A DNA stretch of 64,000 nucleotides from Bolinopsis microptera (taxonomy: Eukaryota; Ctenophora; Tentaculata; Lobata; Bolinopsidae), in assembly GCF_026151205.1 (NCBI RefSeq), contig NC_087083.1, forward strand, positions 13,080,944 to 13,144,943. Reading direction: 5' to 3'. Positions within the stretch are counted from its first letter, which is position 1. Every line of letters begins with the position of its first letter. Under the pieces are notes generated by a model that made no database searches, was not told the origin of the DNA, and worked only from the letters and a program-made list of their open reading frames with translations. Both the position numbers and the translations under genes were made by a program. Positions 10,765-21,322 of the stretch are shown here, one piece after another.

Positions 10765-12156
10765 ATGACTGCCAAGGTCGTTACACTTGCAATTCTCTTC
10801 TGCACACTGCTGCACCTAGCTGAAGGAGTCTGCAAGACTGGAGCCCTCACATCAGAAGAGGAGGCAGTTTTGGCGGCACACAACGCACAGAGAGCACTGC
10901 ATGATAACACTGAACCACTCTGTTACGGTGAATCAGGAGATGATGTTACCTTCATCGCTCAAAGTTGGACCGATCAGATGGCTGAAGAGAAAACAATGAA
11001 GCATAGCAGTGGAGGAGGCTACGGGGAGAACATCGCCATGGCGGGAACAACTGGCGTAGTGATGGCCAAATCACCTGCTTACGTTAAATCTACTGACATG
11101 TGGTACTCGGAAATCCAATACTGGGACTACACCACCAACGCGAAATCCCTCTCTGCTGCTGACCGAGCAACCGGCCACTTCACCCAAGTGGTTTGGAGAA
11201 ATACTAAGCAGGTGAGGTGCGGGTACGCCACCTACCAGACTGAACGCAATGACTTCACCTTCAACAACTTCTATGTGACCTGCCAGTATTATCCACCCGG
11301 AAATTATAATAACCTTTACGCGGATAACGTCGGACCTCTCAAATCTGCGGTGAAGAAAACCTGTGATAAACCTGATGTAGATAACGCAATACTGGAGCCA
11401 GACACTGCAACAATTGTTGAGGGATCAATGGTTTCAATCAGATGTGAGGCTGGACACACTTTTCAGGGAGCTTCGGACCTTCTTACGTGCAGCCCTGACG
11501 GAAATTTAACACCCGCTGGTGATTATTATTGTATAGAGAACCTGAAGAAAACCTGTAAAAAACCTGATGTAGATAACGCAACACTGGAGCCAGACACTGC
11601 AACAATTGTTGAGGGATCAATGGTTTCAATCAGATGTGAGGCTGGACACACTTTTCAGGGAGCTTCGGACCTTCTTACGTGCAGCCCTGACGGAAATTTA
11701 ACACCCGCTGGTGATTATTATTGTATAGAGAACCTGAAGAAAACCTGTAAAAAACCTGATGTAGATAACGCAACACTGGAGCCCAGGACTGCAACAATAG
11801 AGGATGGGGCCGCATATACCGTTAAATGTACGAATGGTGACAAGGACAAGTATTTGTTTTGCGGAACTGACGGGAACCTGACACCTGCCGGCCCTATCAC
11901 TTGTGAAGCCGACCAGAAGAAGACCTGTGACAAACCAGCTATAAGTAACGCAATAGTGGAGCCAGACACCGGATCAATCGAGGATGGCGCCACATACACC
12001 GTCAAATGTTTGAGTTTCGGGGTTGAGAAGTTCTTGACATGCGGCTCTGACGGTTACCTCACACCTTCCAGTGTCACTTGTGAGGAAATGAGTGGAGCAA
12101 GTAAACTGGCTCTATCCACATTACTCATGGCCGCTGTTGCTGCTTTACTATATTAA
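10765..12156 (+). CDS. Secreted CAP/SCP-domain protein with four sushi-like modules and GPI-type tail (463 aa)
   Basis: Paralogue of the minus-strand gene at 6,872-7,882, nearly identical through the signal peptide (1-21) and CAP domain. The cavity residues His80, Glu88, Glu116 and His138 are kept, and both CAP signatures are present. Four sushi-like modules follow instead of two. The first two are almost identical to each other (64-residue, 192-bp tandem units starting near 11,350 and 11,542, containing CEAGHTFQGASDLLTC). Modules three and four match the two modules of the paralogue. The C-terminal hydrophobic stretch after EEMSGAS is a GPI-type signal. Differences from the paralogue are scattered substitutions plus one in-frame codon loss before the GHF motif, so both copies appear to be maintained. 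Single exon. Probably an extracellular tethered binding protein; its function is unknown. Confidence 0.92.
   Translation: MTAKVVTLAILFCTLLHLAEGVCKTGALTSEEEAVLAAHNAQRALHDNTEPLCYGESGDDVTFIAQSWTDQMAEEKTMKHSSGGGYGENIAMAGTTGVVMAKSPAYVKSTDMWYSEIQYWDYTTNAKSLSAADRATGHFTQVVWRNTKQVRCGYATYQTERNDFTFNNFYVTCQYYPPGNYNNLYADNVGPLKSAVKKTCDKPDVDNAILEPDTATIVEGSMVSIRCEAGHTFQGASDLLTCSPDGNLTPAGDYYCIENLKKTCKKPDVDNATLEPDTATIVEGSMVSIRCEAGHTFQGASDLLTCSPDGNLTPAGDYYCIENLKKTCKKPDVDNATLEPRTATIEDGAAYTVKCTNGDKDKYLFCGTDGNLTPAGPITCEADQKKTCDKPAISNAIVEPDTGSIEDGATYTVKCLSFGVEKFLTCGSDGYLTPSSVTCEEMSGASKLALSTLLMAAVAALLY
11350..11733 (+). repeat. 192-bp tandem exon-internal duplication (sushi module)
   Basis: Two consecutive 192-bp units differ at only a few bases and keep the reading frame. 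This is recent module expansion within the four-module CAP gene; the minus-strand paralogue lacks this module type. Confidence 0.85.
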
Positions 12157-12162
12157 ATAGCT

Positions 12163-12392
12163 ATAATGCTTTTGGACACGAAGGGAAACACACACGTAAG
12201 GCTTGAAATCTTCGTAAAACTGCATCCTTAGAGCCTGTAAAAACATTTAACTCTAAGATAAGCACTCTATCAAATAAAATTCATATATAATCATCATAAT
12301 TTATAAAATCAAACGTAAAAATTGGCAGGCAAAATTTAATCAGACAAAATTCGTAGCATGTAAATAAATATGGACATTATTTTTATGTAATT
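12163..12392. mobile_element. 230-bp insertion with 14-bp target duplication at the CAP gene end
   Basis: TATATTAAATAGCT occurs at 12,149-12,162, spanning the stop codon, and again at 12,393-12,406. The paralogue's downstream sequence runs directly from the equivalent of the stop codon into the CTAGCGTA segment without this DNA. A 14-bp duplication suggests target-primed retrotransposition, SINE-like or LINE-fragment. The insert carries AATAAA at 12,274-12,279 and may supply the polyadenylation signal. Confidence 0.7.
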
Positions 12393-12789
12393 TATATTAA
12401 ATAGCTAGCGTAAATTATAACTGACATTAACTGTACCTAATAATTATTAAAATAAGACTGCTAATTTAAAATTATGAAAATGACATATCACATGAAAATG
12501 AACATTCATCACGATCAGAACTTTTTGGTAAACAAAACATGAAATATAATTTTAACTTTTTAGAGCGTTTGAGATAGAAATAGTATAAAGATGACTAAAT
12601 ATTTAAGTTTTCATTTCAGAGTATTTAATATTTTAAAACCTTTAATTTATCTTTGAGTTGATATACTGATTATTGTTATTTCGATGTGTTACATTTAACA
12701 CAATAGGTATATAAGGACGATTGGTATTGGTACACATACCCGATTTAACGTAATAATGTATTAGTTAATTAACTTTGTGTATTTAATCT

Positions 12790-13340
12790 TGTGGGGGGCC
12801 GGGGTTCACCCTGATTTTTTATTGAAATTTGATTTCGAGATAGCAATTGACCAACAAACTAGGGCCAGTGACCGAACTTTTGAGAGGGTTCCTGACTCCG
12901 GGTGCCCACTGGTACCCGCGGGACAGCCACGCCCATTTTTGGTGCTTTACTTATAGGTGGTGGTCCCCTGAACTTGTATATGAACTTTTATCAAGATTGC
13001 AGACAAACAATGACTGAGTTATGAGCCAAAAAAACCATATGCTCATATTTGGGCATACGCACCAAATTTGATCGATTTTTGCCCAAAAATTGGTCAAATA
13101 TCATATTTTTGGATAAAATCAACTTTATATTAAAGCTTAGCTTAAACTAAACATTCTCTATGATTATCAGCACAATATCTACCTAAGTATGAATTCTGTG
13201 TTAAAATAATTGCAAAATGAAAAAAAATCGCCCATATCTGTTATCTCAGTTCGCGATATTCGCGAAACTGATTTCGCTCAAAACAATATAACTCAATACG
13301 GTTCCAATATTTTTCCATACAATTTTCAGAATCGACGAAG
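12790..13340 (+). repeat. Dispersed repeat B, single copy
   Basis: Marked by CGAGATAGCAATTGACCAAC, CCGCGGGACAGCCACGCCC and GTTCGCGATATTCGC. It recurs at 44,810-45,420 (plus), 45,450-45,790 (minus, making a palindrome) and 58,430-58,720 (minus). No long reading frame. Confidence 0.8.
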
Positions 13341-13379
13341 AATTGCATGATGGAATTTTGAGTTACGCCTTTAAAAAAG

Positions 13380-13916
13380 GACACTACACACTACACACTA
13401 CACACTACACACTACACACTACACACTACACACTACACACTACACACTACACACTACACACTACACACTACACACTACACACTACACACTACACACTACA
13501 CACTACACACTACACACTACACACTACACACTACACACTACACACTACACACTACACACTACACACTACACACTACACACTACACACTACACACTACACA
13601 CTACACACTACACACTACACACTACACACTACACACTACACACTACACACTACACACTACACACTACACACTACACACTACACACTACACACTACACACT
13701 ACACACTACACACTACACACTACACACTACACACTACACACTACACACTACACACTACACACTACACACTACACACTACACACTACACACTACACACTAC
13801 ACACTACACACTACACACTACACACTACACACTACACACTACACACTACACACTACACACTACACACTACACACTACACACTACACACTACACACTACAC
13901 ACTACACACTACACAC
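13380..13916. repeat. CACTACA heptamer satellite, about 76 copies
   Basis: An almost perfect 7-bp tandem repeat about 535 bp long. Because 7 is not a multiple of 3 and the unit has no stop in any phase on this strand, a spurious 255-codon open frame runs through it. It is not a gene. Confidence 0.97.
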
Positions 13917-13924
13917 AGCGTAAC

Positions 13925-14240
13925 GAAGGGCCCCGCCGACCGACCGATTTTATTCTCGGTATCATTTTGCATTTGAGAAGGGTCATTCAAATTCTTATCA
14001 TTTCCTTTTGTTTGGGAAAGAAAGACACTGGCAGCGGTCCACTCAACCCGATTATGGGTTTTATTCAAATATCATCTCTTTTTGATTATAATGTCAGGGT
14101 ACTTTACTAAGTCGAAATGTAAATTCTTAACTTCATTAATAAGGAGGTAGTTTCAACGATTTCGAAATTTTACCTTTGAAAACATTTCCTTGTGTTTAGG
14201 CAAACATATCTGTCGATCACTGACTGAATATACCTTTTGA
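13925..14240 (+). repeat. RepA copy (plus)
   Basis: Contains CCGATTTTATTCTCGGTATC, GACACTGGCAGCGGTCCACT and TTCCTTGTGTTTAGG. Other copies are at 220-540 (minus), 23,550-23,900 (plus), 33,445-33,594 (minus), 33,625-33,925 (plus) and 37,600-37,925 (minus). Confidence 0.8.
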
Positions 14241-14928
14241 TACTCATTCAAATTGACATCAAATTCATCACAATGCTGGCAAGCATGACCGTGCCTTTTA
14301 TATTCACAATACTACAGGGTGATCCACAGGCAACCCTTTAATAACTGACGTAATTATTTTTAGAATTGCACAGAAATTTCAGAGACTATAGATATGGGTC
14401 AAACTTAGATTTCCTGAAAATTTCGTTAGATTTAATTAATTACAGTGGGTGTGGCACGCCACTCCCTTTTTTTCACTATTGTCACCATTAAGAGATAACG
14501 CTTTCAGCTAGGAACTTCAAAATTTCTAGACACATTTGGTTTGATAATGGAAGTGCTTTCCCAAAATTTCAAGTTGATTGTTAACAATTTAATTCAGTTA
14601 TTACCCTTTCAAGATCTTGCAGATACGTGATCCAGCACTTAATCAGTGATATCTTCACTCAATCAATGCCCTGATTGGTTGGAGACTGCTTATAGGACAG
14701 CAACCAAAGCGCTATAACACGAATTTCTTCGGTTTTAAGAAACGACACTATATTATGTATTCACTCAAAGTGATCAAATCGTCATCCACCAACATGCTCG
14801 TTACCACCTAATGAGGCTCATTGTTGCTCGCTAGCGAATAGCTCCCGATGAAATTACTGATTGGCTATCGGAATCAGTAGTATGTATAATCTTATAATGG
14901 TACCGCTGACCCACCGTTTTGTGAGTTA

Positions 14929-15085
14929 CTTTTGACATACATTTTGACATGTTTTTTTTGACATGTCCTTTGACATACATTTTGACATGTGTCTTGACAT
15001 ACATTTTGACATGCGTTTTGACATGTCCTTTGACATATATTTTGACATGTGTCTTGACATACGTTTTGACATGTATTTTGACATA
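14929..15085. repeat. 12-bp TTTGACAT minisatellite, left arm
   Basis: Units of TTTGACATAC and TTTGACATGT type, spaced 12 bp apart. The period is a multiple of three, so the complementary strand reads as repeated Cys-Gln; this is a compositional effect rather than a supported gene. The mirror copy is at 22,538-22,700. Confidence 0.8.
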
Positions 15086-15180
15086 CGTTTTCTCTACGTA
15101 ATTTCCACACTAGAGGGGGGGGGGGGTTAATTATCATATGTTAACATGTAACATTACGTCACTTAGTATACATTTTCATC

Positions 15181-15247
15181 CGACCGGATTTGAACCCGGG
15201 TCTTTTGCTTGGGAGGCGATCGTGCTACCACTACACCACCCGGCCGA
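15181..15247 (-). ncRNA. tRNA-like pol III unit, left arm
   Basis: On the minus strand, an A-box match (TGGTGTAGTGG) and a B-box match (GGTTCAAATCC) are about 33 nt apart, with CTCCCAA in the anticodon-loop position, as in tRNA-Gly(CCC). The T-stem is one base short and the acceptor and anticodon stems do not all close. It is therefore better read as a tRNA-derived SINE-type head or relic than a working tRNA. The mirror copy is at 22,379-22,447. Confidence 0.55.
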
Positions 15248-15549
15248 CGATTGTTACACTTTGATGTGCTACTCATAATACACTTCGATGTTACCCCTAT
15301 ACTAATTTGTGATGATTTTTCTTTTGTGCTAATCATAATTGTTAATTGTATCCACTAACCCTAATTAGGAATGTTTACTCCTCATTGTCATTGTGCTAAT
15401 GTGGGGAGACAATACTAGGGCTAATCCTAAATAACATATACGTAGTGTACACTGTATCGGTAACTTGAGACACTTAATTACGTAGTTTCCATGAGAAACT
15501 ATAAAATATAATAGTTATTGTCAGAAGCTTTTAAGCACACCTGCTCATC

Positions 15550-15850
15550 TCTACTATAATTCAGAGAATTATTTCTGTCTGTATGTCTGTACGACCGCCC
15601 ACGTGCAAATTATGACTTAGCAAAAGGTTGCAAAGTAACCATGGTAACGGTTTCGTTACAGTCACTTACACGCACGTGCAAAGATTGTTAAAACGGCATT
15701 TTTATCGGTTTTGTTCATATTACGTTGTGTTAAGTGCGAGCAACATTTTAATCGGCTGTATCTTCGGTTGTGTAGGATATTTTGACGCGATTAAAACTCA
15801 CTAACAAAAATACTATTAGTTTCCTCCCTGTGACCACGGGTTTTCTAGTG
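15550..15850. other. Left-arm-only segment (about 300 bp)
   Basis: Between GCACACCTGCTCAT and GTTATATAAGAAGCAAGTGC the left arm holds about 300 bp absent from the right arm, where the two flanking sequences join directly near 22,078. Either insertion in the left arm or deletion in the right. No gene recognised. Confidence 0.75.
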
Positions 15851-16597
15851 TTATATAAGAAGCAAGTGCTGGGGGGGGGGGGAGCATTTCGCACATCTTA
15901 TCACAACCTTTATATACTTACTAATGGAAAATTCATTATTTGTGATACGGGAGTATCATGTAAGTGTTAACTTGTGACACACAGAAAGTTTTTTCTTATT
16001 ACCTTTTAGCTTTCTAATAAGGACTGATGTTGACCTCTGGGGATATTTCTAAGTTGTCAGACCGTAAACTAAGAAAGAAGTTAATACCTAAACCTGGATC
16101 TAGTACTGAGACTCCGAGGAAAGTATACAAGGTGCAAATGTTAAACCTTAGTAGTAAAGTTTGATTTTGTGGATCAGGTTTAAGTCGAAAACTAACCCAT
16201 GATTGCATCTGTATGGATACTCAAAATCACAACACCTGTTGATGTGACAAAAGAATCAGCCAGTTTTGATGAGTTGCACTTGAAATATCTTATCGATCAA
16301 TTTGACACATCTGACCGAATGAATTATTATTATTGTGTGTCAATAGTATGACATAGTACACAACGTGTAGTATAGGAGAGCAGCAAATTAATCAATCGTG
16401 TTAATATGAATGAACATTATTTTTAAAAATGTGTTAAGATCACTAAAACAGTAAATTTCTCAACCCCCCATAAATCGGCTATATAAAGAACTCATAGACA
16501 GGATCATTTCCTAATTAACGCGCTACGATACGCTTCATTGTTTTTTTTAGAGCTTATTAACTTTTGTGACATCGCGTAAAACAAAACAAAAACATCC

Positions 16598-16605
16598 TAT
16601 ATAAG
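16598..16605 (+). promoter_or_regulatory. TATA box of the left-arm gene
   Basis: TATATAAG 49 nt before the ATG at 16,654. The same arrangement is preserved in the right arm. Another TATATAAA-like sequence lies near 16,482. Confidence 0.55.
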
Positions 16606-16653
16606 GGGGGACTCTATACAGTTTGAGTCACTTCACGTTCGACTAGTAACGCT

Positions 16654-17555
16654 ATGTCAAAGATGGTGTACTCCCACAAATGTAACCATTGTTACAAGTC
16701 TTTTAAAAATTCACGAAGCTTGGCGTCACACAAATACAAATTTCATTCTGACACAAGTTCAGTTAATAAAGACAGCAGAAATCTTGATAATTTGTCTATT
16801 AATAGTGATATTGAATCAGTCTCTGTAACAAGTGAGACATCAGTTTCATTAGCTCTACGTGAATTGAAAGATCTCATGAAAATTGTACAACAAAGAAACG
16901 ACAAACAAGAGGACAAATTGAGGGAATTGGATGCTAAGATATTCTCGCTGGAGTATAGTAAACGTGATGATCTTCCTACACCAATGAATTACAATCACGA
17001 CAACACCAATGAGATAAAGTGGGAGACTAAAAGACAATCTGAACGAATAGGAGATCTTGAAAGAAAAATAAAAAGATTAGAACAATCTTGTGAAGATGAA
17101 ATGGATCAATCGTTTGTCAAAACAGTGGAGGATGCAACTAACGTTCAGCAATTATTCCAAAGCAATGACGTGGGAGTAATCAAGAAACAAATAGTAGCTC
17201 TAAAGAATGGAATTCTTTTACTTCTTGACAATTTTGATCATATTCCCGAAATAGAAAAAACCTGTTGCGACGAATATATGATGCTTCATTTAAAGAGGCT
17301 CAAGAAATCGTGCACAAAAATTTCTCTGCTCTACAAAAAGCTTTTACTTCTGTCTCGTTTGAGCAAAAACCTAATTTTGAAAGTGAAGATGTATCGGACG
17401 AAAACGAAGAATCTCAAAATGATGAGACTACAGGTCAAACTGAAAACGATGATTCAGAAGGTTCAAGCGACGAAATAGAGGAAGAAAATTCAGCTGATGA
17501 GACTCAGACAGAATATTATACTAGTGATAATTCAGACATTGAATATTCAAATTGA
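16654..17555 (+). CDS. C2H2 zinc-finger / coiled-coil / acidic-tail protein, left arm (frame change at about 17,257)
   Basis: The first frame starts at 16,654. Residues 10-31 form one C2H2 finger (Cys10, Cys13, His26, His31; C-x2-C-x12-H-x4-H), followed by a Ser/Asn-rich linker and heptad-like coiled coil (about 68-100 and 120-145). Sensible sequence continues to EIEK (residue 202). Beyond that, this frame degenerates into a basic, leucine/lysine-rich tail. The -1 frame instead continues through RRIYDASFKEAQEIV into a Glu/Asp/Ser-rich tail ending at 17,555. The natural product is thus probably about 300 residues, joined across the A6 run at 17,255-17,260. The run could be a one-base deletion, a sequencing error or a -1 ribosomal shift site; it is not a canonical X-XXY-YYZ heptamer in frame. 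Likely a nucleic-acid-binding protein of the element; family not recognised. TATA box 49 nt upstream; single exon. Confidence 0.7.
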
Positions 17556-17831
17556 AGAAAGGAACTATGGATAATTGATTATTCGATATTCGACTTCTTT
17601 TTTTTTGTTGAAGAATTAGAATTACATATTAATTTAAAAATATTGTAGCGATGGATTTTATTGTTATTCGATATATTCAATTCTTTTTAGTATTACAAAA
17701 AAAAACTATTTCTTTTTATTAATATTGTCATGAAATACACAAAAGACTAAACAAACTTCATAAATCAATTTCAAATTGCAAATAATTAAAACATATAGAT
17801 AATTCCACAATATAGATGCAAAAACCATAAA

Positions 17832-18688
17832 CCCGGTGATATCACCCATATCACCAAGTGATATCACCCATATCACCCGGTGATATCATCCATATCACCC
17901 GGTGATATCACCCATATCACCCGGTGATATCATCCATATCACCCGGTTATATCAACCGTATCACCCGATGATATCACCCATATCACCCATATCACCCTAT
18001 GATATCACCCATATCACCTGGTGATATCACCCATATCACCCATATCACCCGGTGATATCACCCATATCACCCGGTGATATCACCCATATCACCCGGTGAT
18101 ATCACCCATATCACCCGGTGATATCACCCATATCACCCGGTGATATCACCCATATCACCCGGTGATATCACCCATATCACCCGGTGATATTACCCATATC
18201 ACCCGGTGATATCACCCATATCACCCGGTGATATCACCCATATCACCCGGTGATATCACCCATATCACCCAATGATATCACTCATATCACCCGGTGATAT
18301 CACCCATATCACCCGGTGATATCATCCATATCACCCGGTGATATCACCCATATTACCCGGTGATATCACCCATATCACCCGGTGATATCACTCATATCAC
18401 CCGGTGATATCACCCATATCACCCGGTGATATCACCCATATCACCCAATGATATCACCCATATCACCCGGTGATATCACCCATATCACCCGGTTATATCA
18501 ACCGTATCACCATATCACCCGGTTATATCAACCGTATCACCCATATCACCCGGTGATATCACCCATATCACCCGGTGATATCACCCATATCACCCGGTGA
18601 TATTACCCATATCACCCGGTGATATCACCCATATCACCCGGTGATATCACCCATATCACCCGGTGATATTCACCCATATCACCCGGAT
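17832..18688. repeat. 22-bp satellite, left array (about 39 units)
   Basis: The unit contains the perfect self-complementary 12-mer GGTGATATCACC followed by CATATCACC. Sporadic variants occur (GATATTACC, GGTTATATCAACC). Confidence 0.95.
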
Positions 18689-18886
18689 TAATTAAATTAA
18701 ATTAAAGCTTCTTCAATTTTCATGCTTTGACAAAAACATCGCTTGCTAAAACAAAAACAAAAAAAGAATTAGCTTGAATAATTGATTATGGGCGGCGGGA
18801 CCCCAACACTTTTTTTATGCTATTATATGATTAAACCTTTTTAAATACATAATGTAAACAATTTGGTATAATTTCAGTTATATGGG
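18689..18886. other. Unique spacer at the palindrome centre
   Basis: AT-rich sequence of about 200 bp between the oppositely oriented satellite arrays, containing a short GGGCGGCGGGACCCC island. Not repeated in the window; no gene. Confidence 0.7.
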
Positions 18887-20091
18887 TGATATCACCGAGT
18901 GATATGGGTAATATCATAGGGTGATGTGGGTGATATGAGTGATATCACCGGGTGATATGGATTATATCACCGGGTGATATGGGTGATATCACCGGGTGAT
19001 ATGGGCGATATCACCGGGTGATATGGATGATATCACCGGGTGATATGGGTGATATCATTGGGTGATATGGGTGATATCACCGGGTGATATGGGTGATATC
19101 ACCGGGTGATATGGGTGATATCACCGGGTGATATGAGTGATATCACCGGGTGATATGGGTGATATCACCGGGTGATATGAGTGATATCACCGGGTGATAT
19201 GGGTGATATCACCGGGTGATATGGGTAATATCACCGGGTGATATGGGTGATATCACCGGGTGATATGGGTAATATCACCGGGTGATATGGGTGATATCAC
19301 CGGGTGATATGGGTGATATCACCAGGTGATATGGGTGATATCACCGGGTGATATGGGTGATATCACCAGGTGATATGGGTGATATCATAGGGTGATATGG
19401 GTGATATGGGTGATATCATCGGGTGATACGGTTGATATAACCGGGTGATACGGGTGATATCACCGGCTGATATGGGTGATATCACCGGGTGATATGGGTG
19501 ATATCACCGGGTGATATGGGTGATATCATTGGGTGATATGGGTGATATCACCGGGTGATATGGGTGAGATCACTGGGTGATATGGATGATATCACCGGGT
19601 GATATGGGTGATATCACCAGGTAATATGGGTGATATCACCGGGTGATATGGATGATATCACCGGGTGATATGGGTGATATCACCCGGTGATATGGGTGAT
19701 ATCACCGGGTGATATGAGTGATATCACCGGGTGATATGGGTGATATCACCGGGTGATATGGGTGATATCACCGGGTGATATGGGTGATATCACCGGGTGA
19801 TATGGGTGATATCACCGGGTGATATGGGTGATATCACCGGGTGATATGGGTGATATCACCGGGTGATATGGGTGATATCACCGGGTGATATGGGTGATAT
19901 GGGTGATATCACCAGGTGATATGGGTGATATCATAGGGTGATATGGGTGATATGGGTGATATGGGTGATATCATCGGGTGATACGGTTGATATAACCGGG
20001 TGATATGGGTGATATCACCGGGTGATATGGATGATATCACCGGGTGATATGGGTGATATCACTGGGTGATATGGGTGATATCACCGGGTTT
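18887..20091. repeat. 22-bp satellite, right array, inverted (about 55 units)
   Basis: Reverse complement of the left array (GGGTGATATGGGTGATATCACC). It is longer by about 16 units, so the two arrays have expanded or contracted independently. Both junctions with the arms have the same sequence (AAACCCGGTGATATC type). Confidence 0.95.
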
Positions 20092-20364
20092 ATGGTTTTT
20101 GCATCTATATTGTGGAATTATCTATATGTTTTAATTATTTGCAATTTGAAATTGATTTATGAAGTTTGTTTAGTCTTTTGTGTATTTCATGACAATATTA
20201 ATAAAAAGAAATAGTTTTTTTTGTAATACTAAAAAGAATTGAATATATCGAATAACAATAAAATCCATCGCTACAATATTTTTAAATTAATATGTAATTC
20301 TAATTCTTCAACAAAAAAAAAAGAAGTCGAATATCGAATAATCAATTATCCATAGTTCCTTTCT

Positions 20365-21266
20365 TCAATTTGAATATTCAATGTCTGAATTATCACTAGT
20401 ATAATATTCTGTCTGAGTCTCATCAGCTGAATTTTCTTCCTCTATTTCGTCGCTTGAACCTTCTGAATCATTGTTTTCAGTTTGACCTGTAGTCTCATCA
20501 TTTTGAGATTCTTCGTTTTCGTCCGATACATCTTCACTTTCAAAATTAGGTTTTTGCTCAAACGAGACAGAAGTAAAAGCTTTTTGTAGAGCAGAGAAAT
20601 TTTTGTGCACGATTTCTTGAGCCTCTTTAAATGAAGCATCATATATTCGTCGCAACAGGTTTTTTCTATTTCGGGAATATGATCAAAATTGTCAAGAAGT
20701 AAAAGAATTCCATTCTTTAGAGCTACTATTTGTTTCTTGATTACTCCCACGTCATTGCTTTGGAATAATTGCTGAACGTTAGTTGCATCCTCCACTGTTT
20801 TGACAAACGATTGATCCATTTCATCTTCACAAGATTGTTCTAATCTTTTTATTTTTCTTTCAAGATCTCCTATTCGTTCAGATTGTCTTTTAGTCTCCCA
20901 CTTTATCTCATTGGTGTTGTCGTGATTGTAATTCATTGGTGTAGGAAGATCATCACGTTTACTATACTCCAGCGAGAATATCTTAGCATCCAATTCCCTC
21001 AATTTGTCCTCTTGTTTGTCGTTTCTTTGTTGTACAATTTTCATGAGATCTTTCAATTCACGTAGAGCTAATGAAACTGATGTCTCACTTGTTACAGAGA
21101 CTGATTCAATATCACTATTAATAGACAAATTATCAAGATTTCTGCTGTCTTTATTAACTGAACTTGTGTCAGAATGAAATTTGTATTTGTGTGACGCCAA
21201 GCTTCGTGAATTTTTAAAAGACTTGTAACAATGGTTACATTTGTGGGAGTACACCATCTTTGACAT
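20365..21266 (-). CDS. C2H2 zinc-finger / coiled-coil / acidic-tail protein, right arm (same frame change)
   Basis: Mirror copy of 16,654-17,555. The finger (Cys10, Cys13, His26, His31), coiled coil and acidic tail are the same. The 274-codon first frame is identical in protein sequence to the left copy, and the tail differs by one residue (Asn for Asp in the acidic region). The homopolymer (T6 on the plus strand) where the frame changes is also the same length, so the interruption predates or was homogenised between the arms. TATA box at 21,315-21,322. Function unknown; probably nucleic-acid binding. Confidence 0.7.
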
Positions 21267-21314
21267 AGCGTTACTAGTCGAACGTGAAGTGACTCAAACT
21301 GTATAGAGTCCCCC

Positions 21315-21322
21315 CTTATATA
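21315..21322 (-). promoter_or_regulatory. TATA box of the right-arm gene
   Basis: TATATAAG on the minus strand 49 nt before the ATG, mirroring the left arm. Confidence 0.55.

Noticed and set aside
13343-14110. 255-codon open frame encoding HYTLHTT repeats
   Set aside because: Produced by the CACTACA heptamer, which lacks stops in every phase; it has no start context or flanking coding signal.
14892-15137. Cys-Gln-rich repeat peptide frames in the palindrome arms
   Set aside because: Generated by a 12-bp minisatellite and adjoining homopolymer; no signal peptide, and the frame runs into homopolymer-encoded proline.
15181-15247. Functional tRNA-Gly(CCC)
   Set aside because: A and B boxes are present, but the T-stem is one base short and the acceptor and anticodon stems do not close together.
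17255-17261. Canonical -1 ribosomal frameshift heptamer A-AAA-AAC
   Set aside because: The letters are present, but in the incoming frame the codons are GAA AAA ACC, so the required X-XXY-YYZ phasing is absent.
17832-20091. CRISPR-like array
   Set aside because: No unique spacers: the whole unit is a tandem 22-bp satellite, and the host is eukaryotic.
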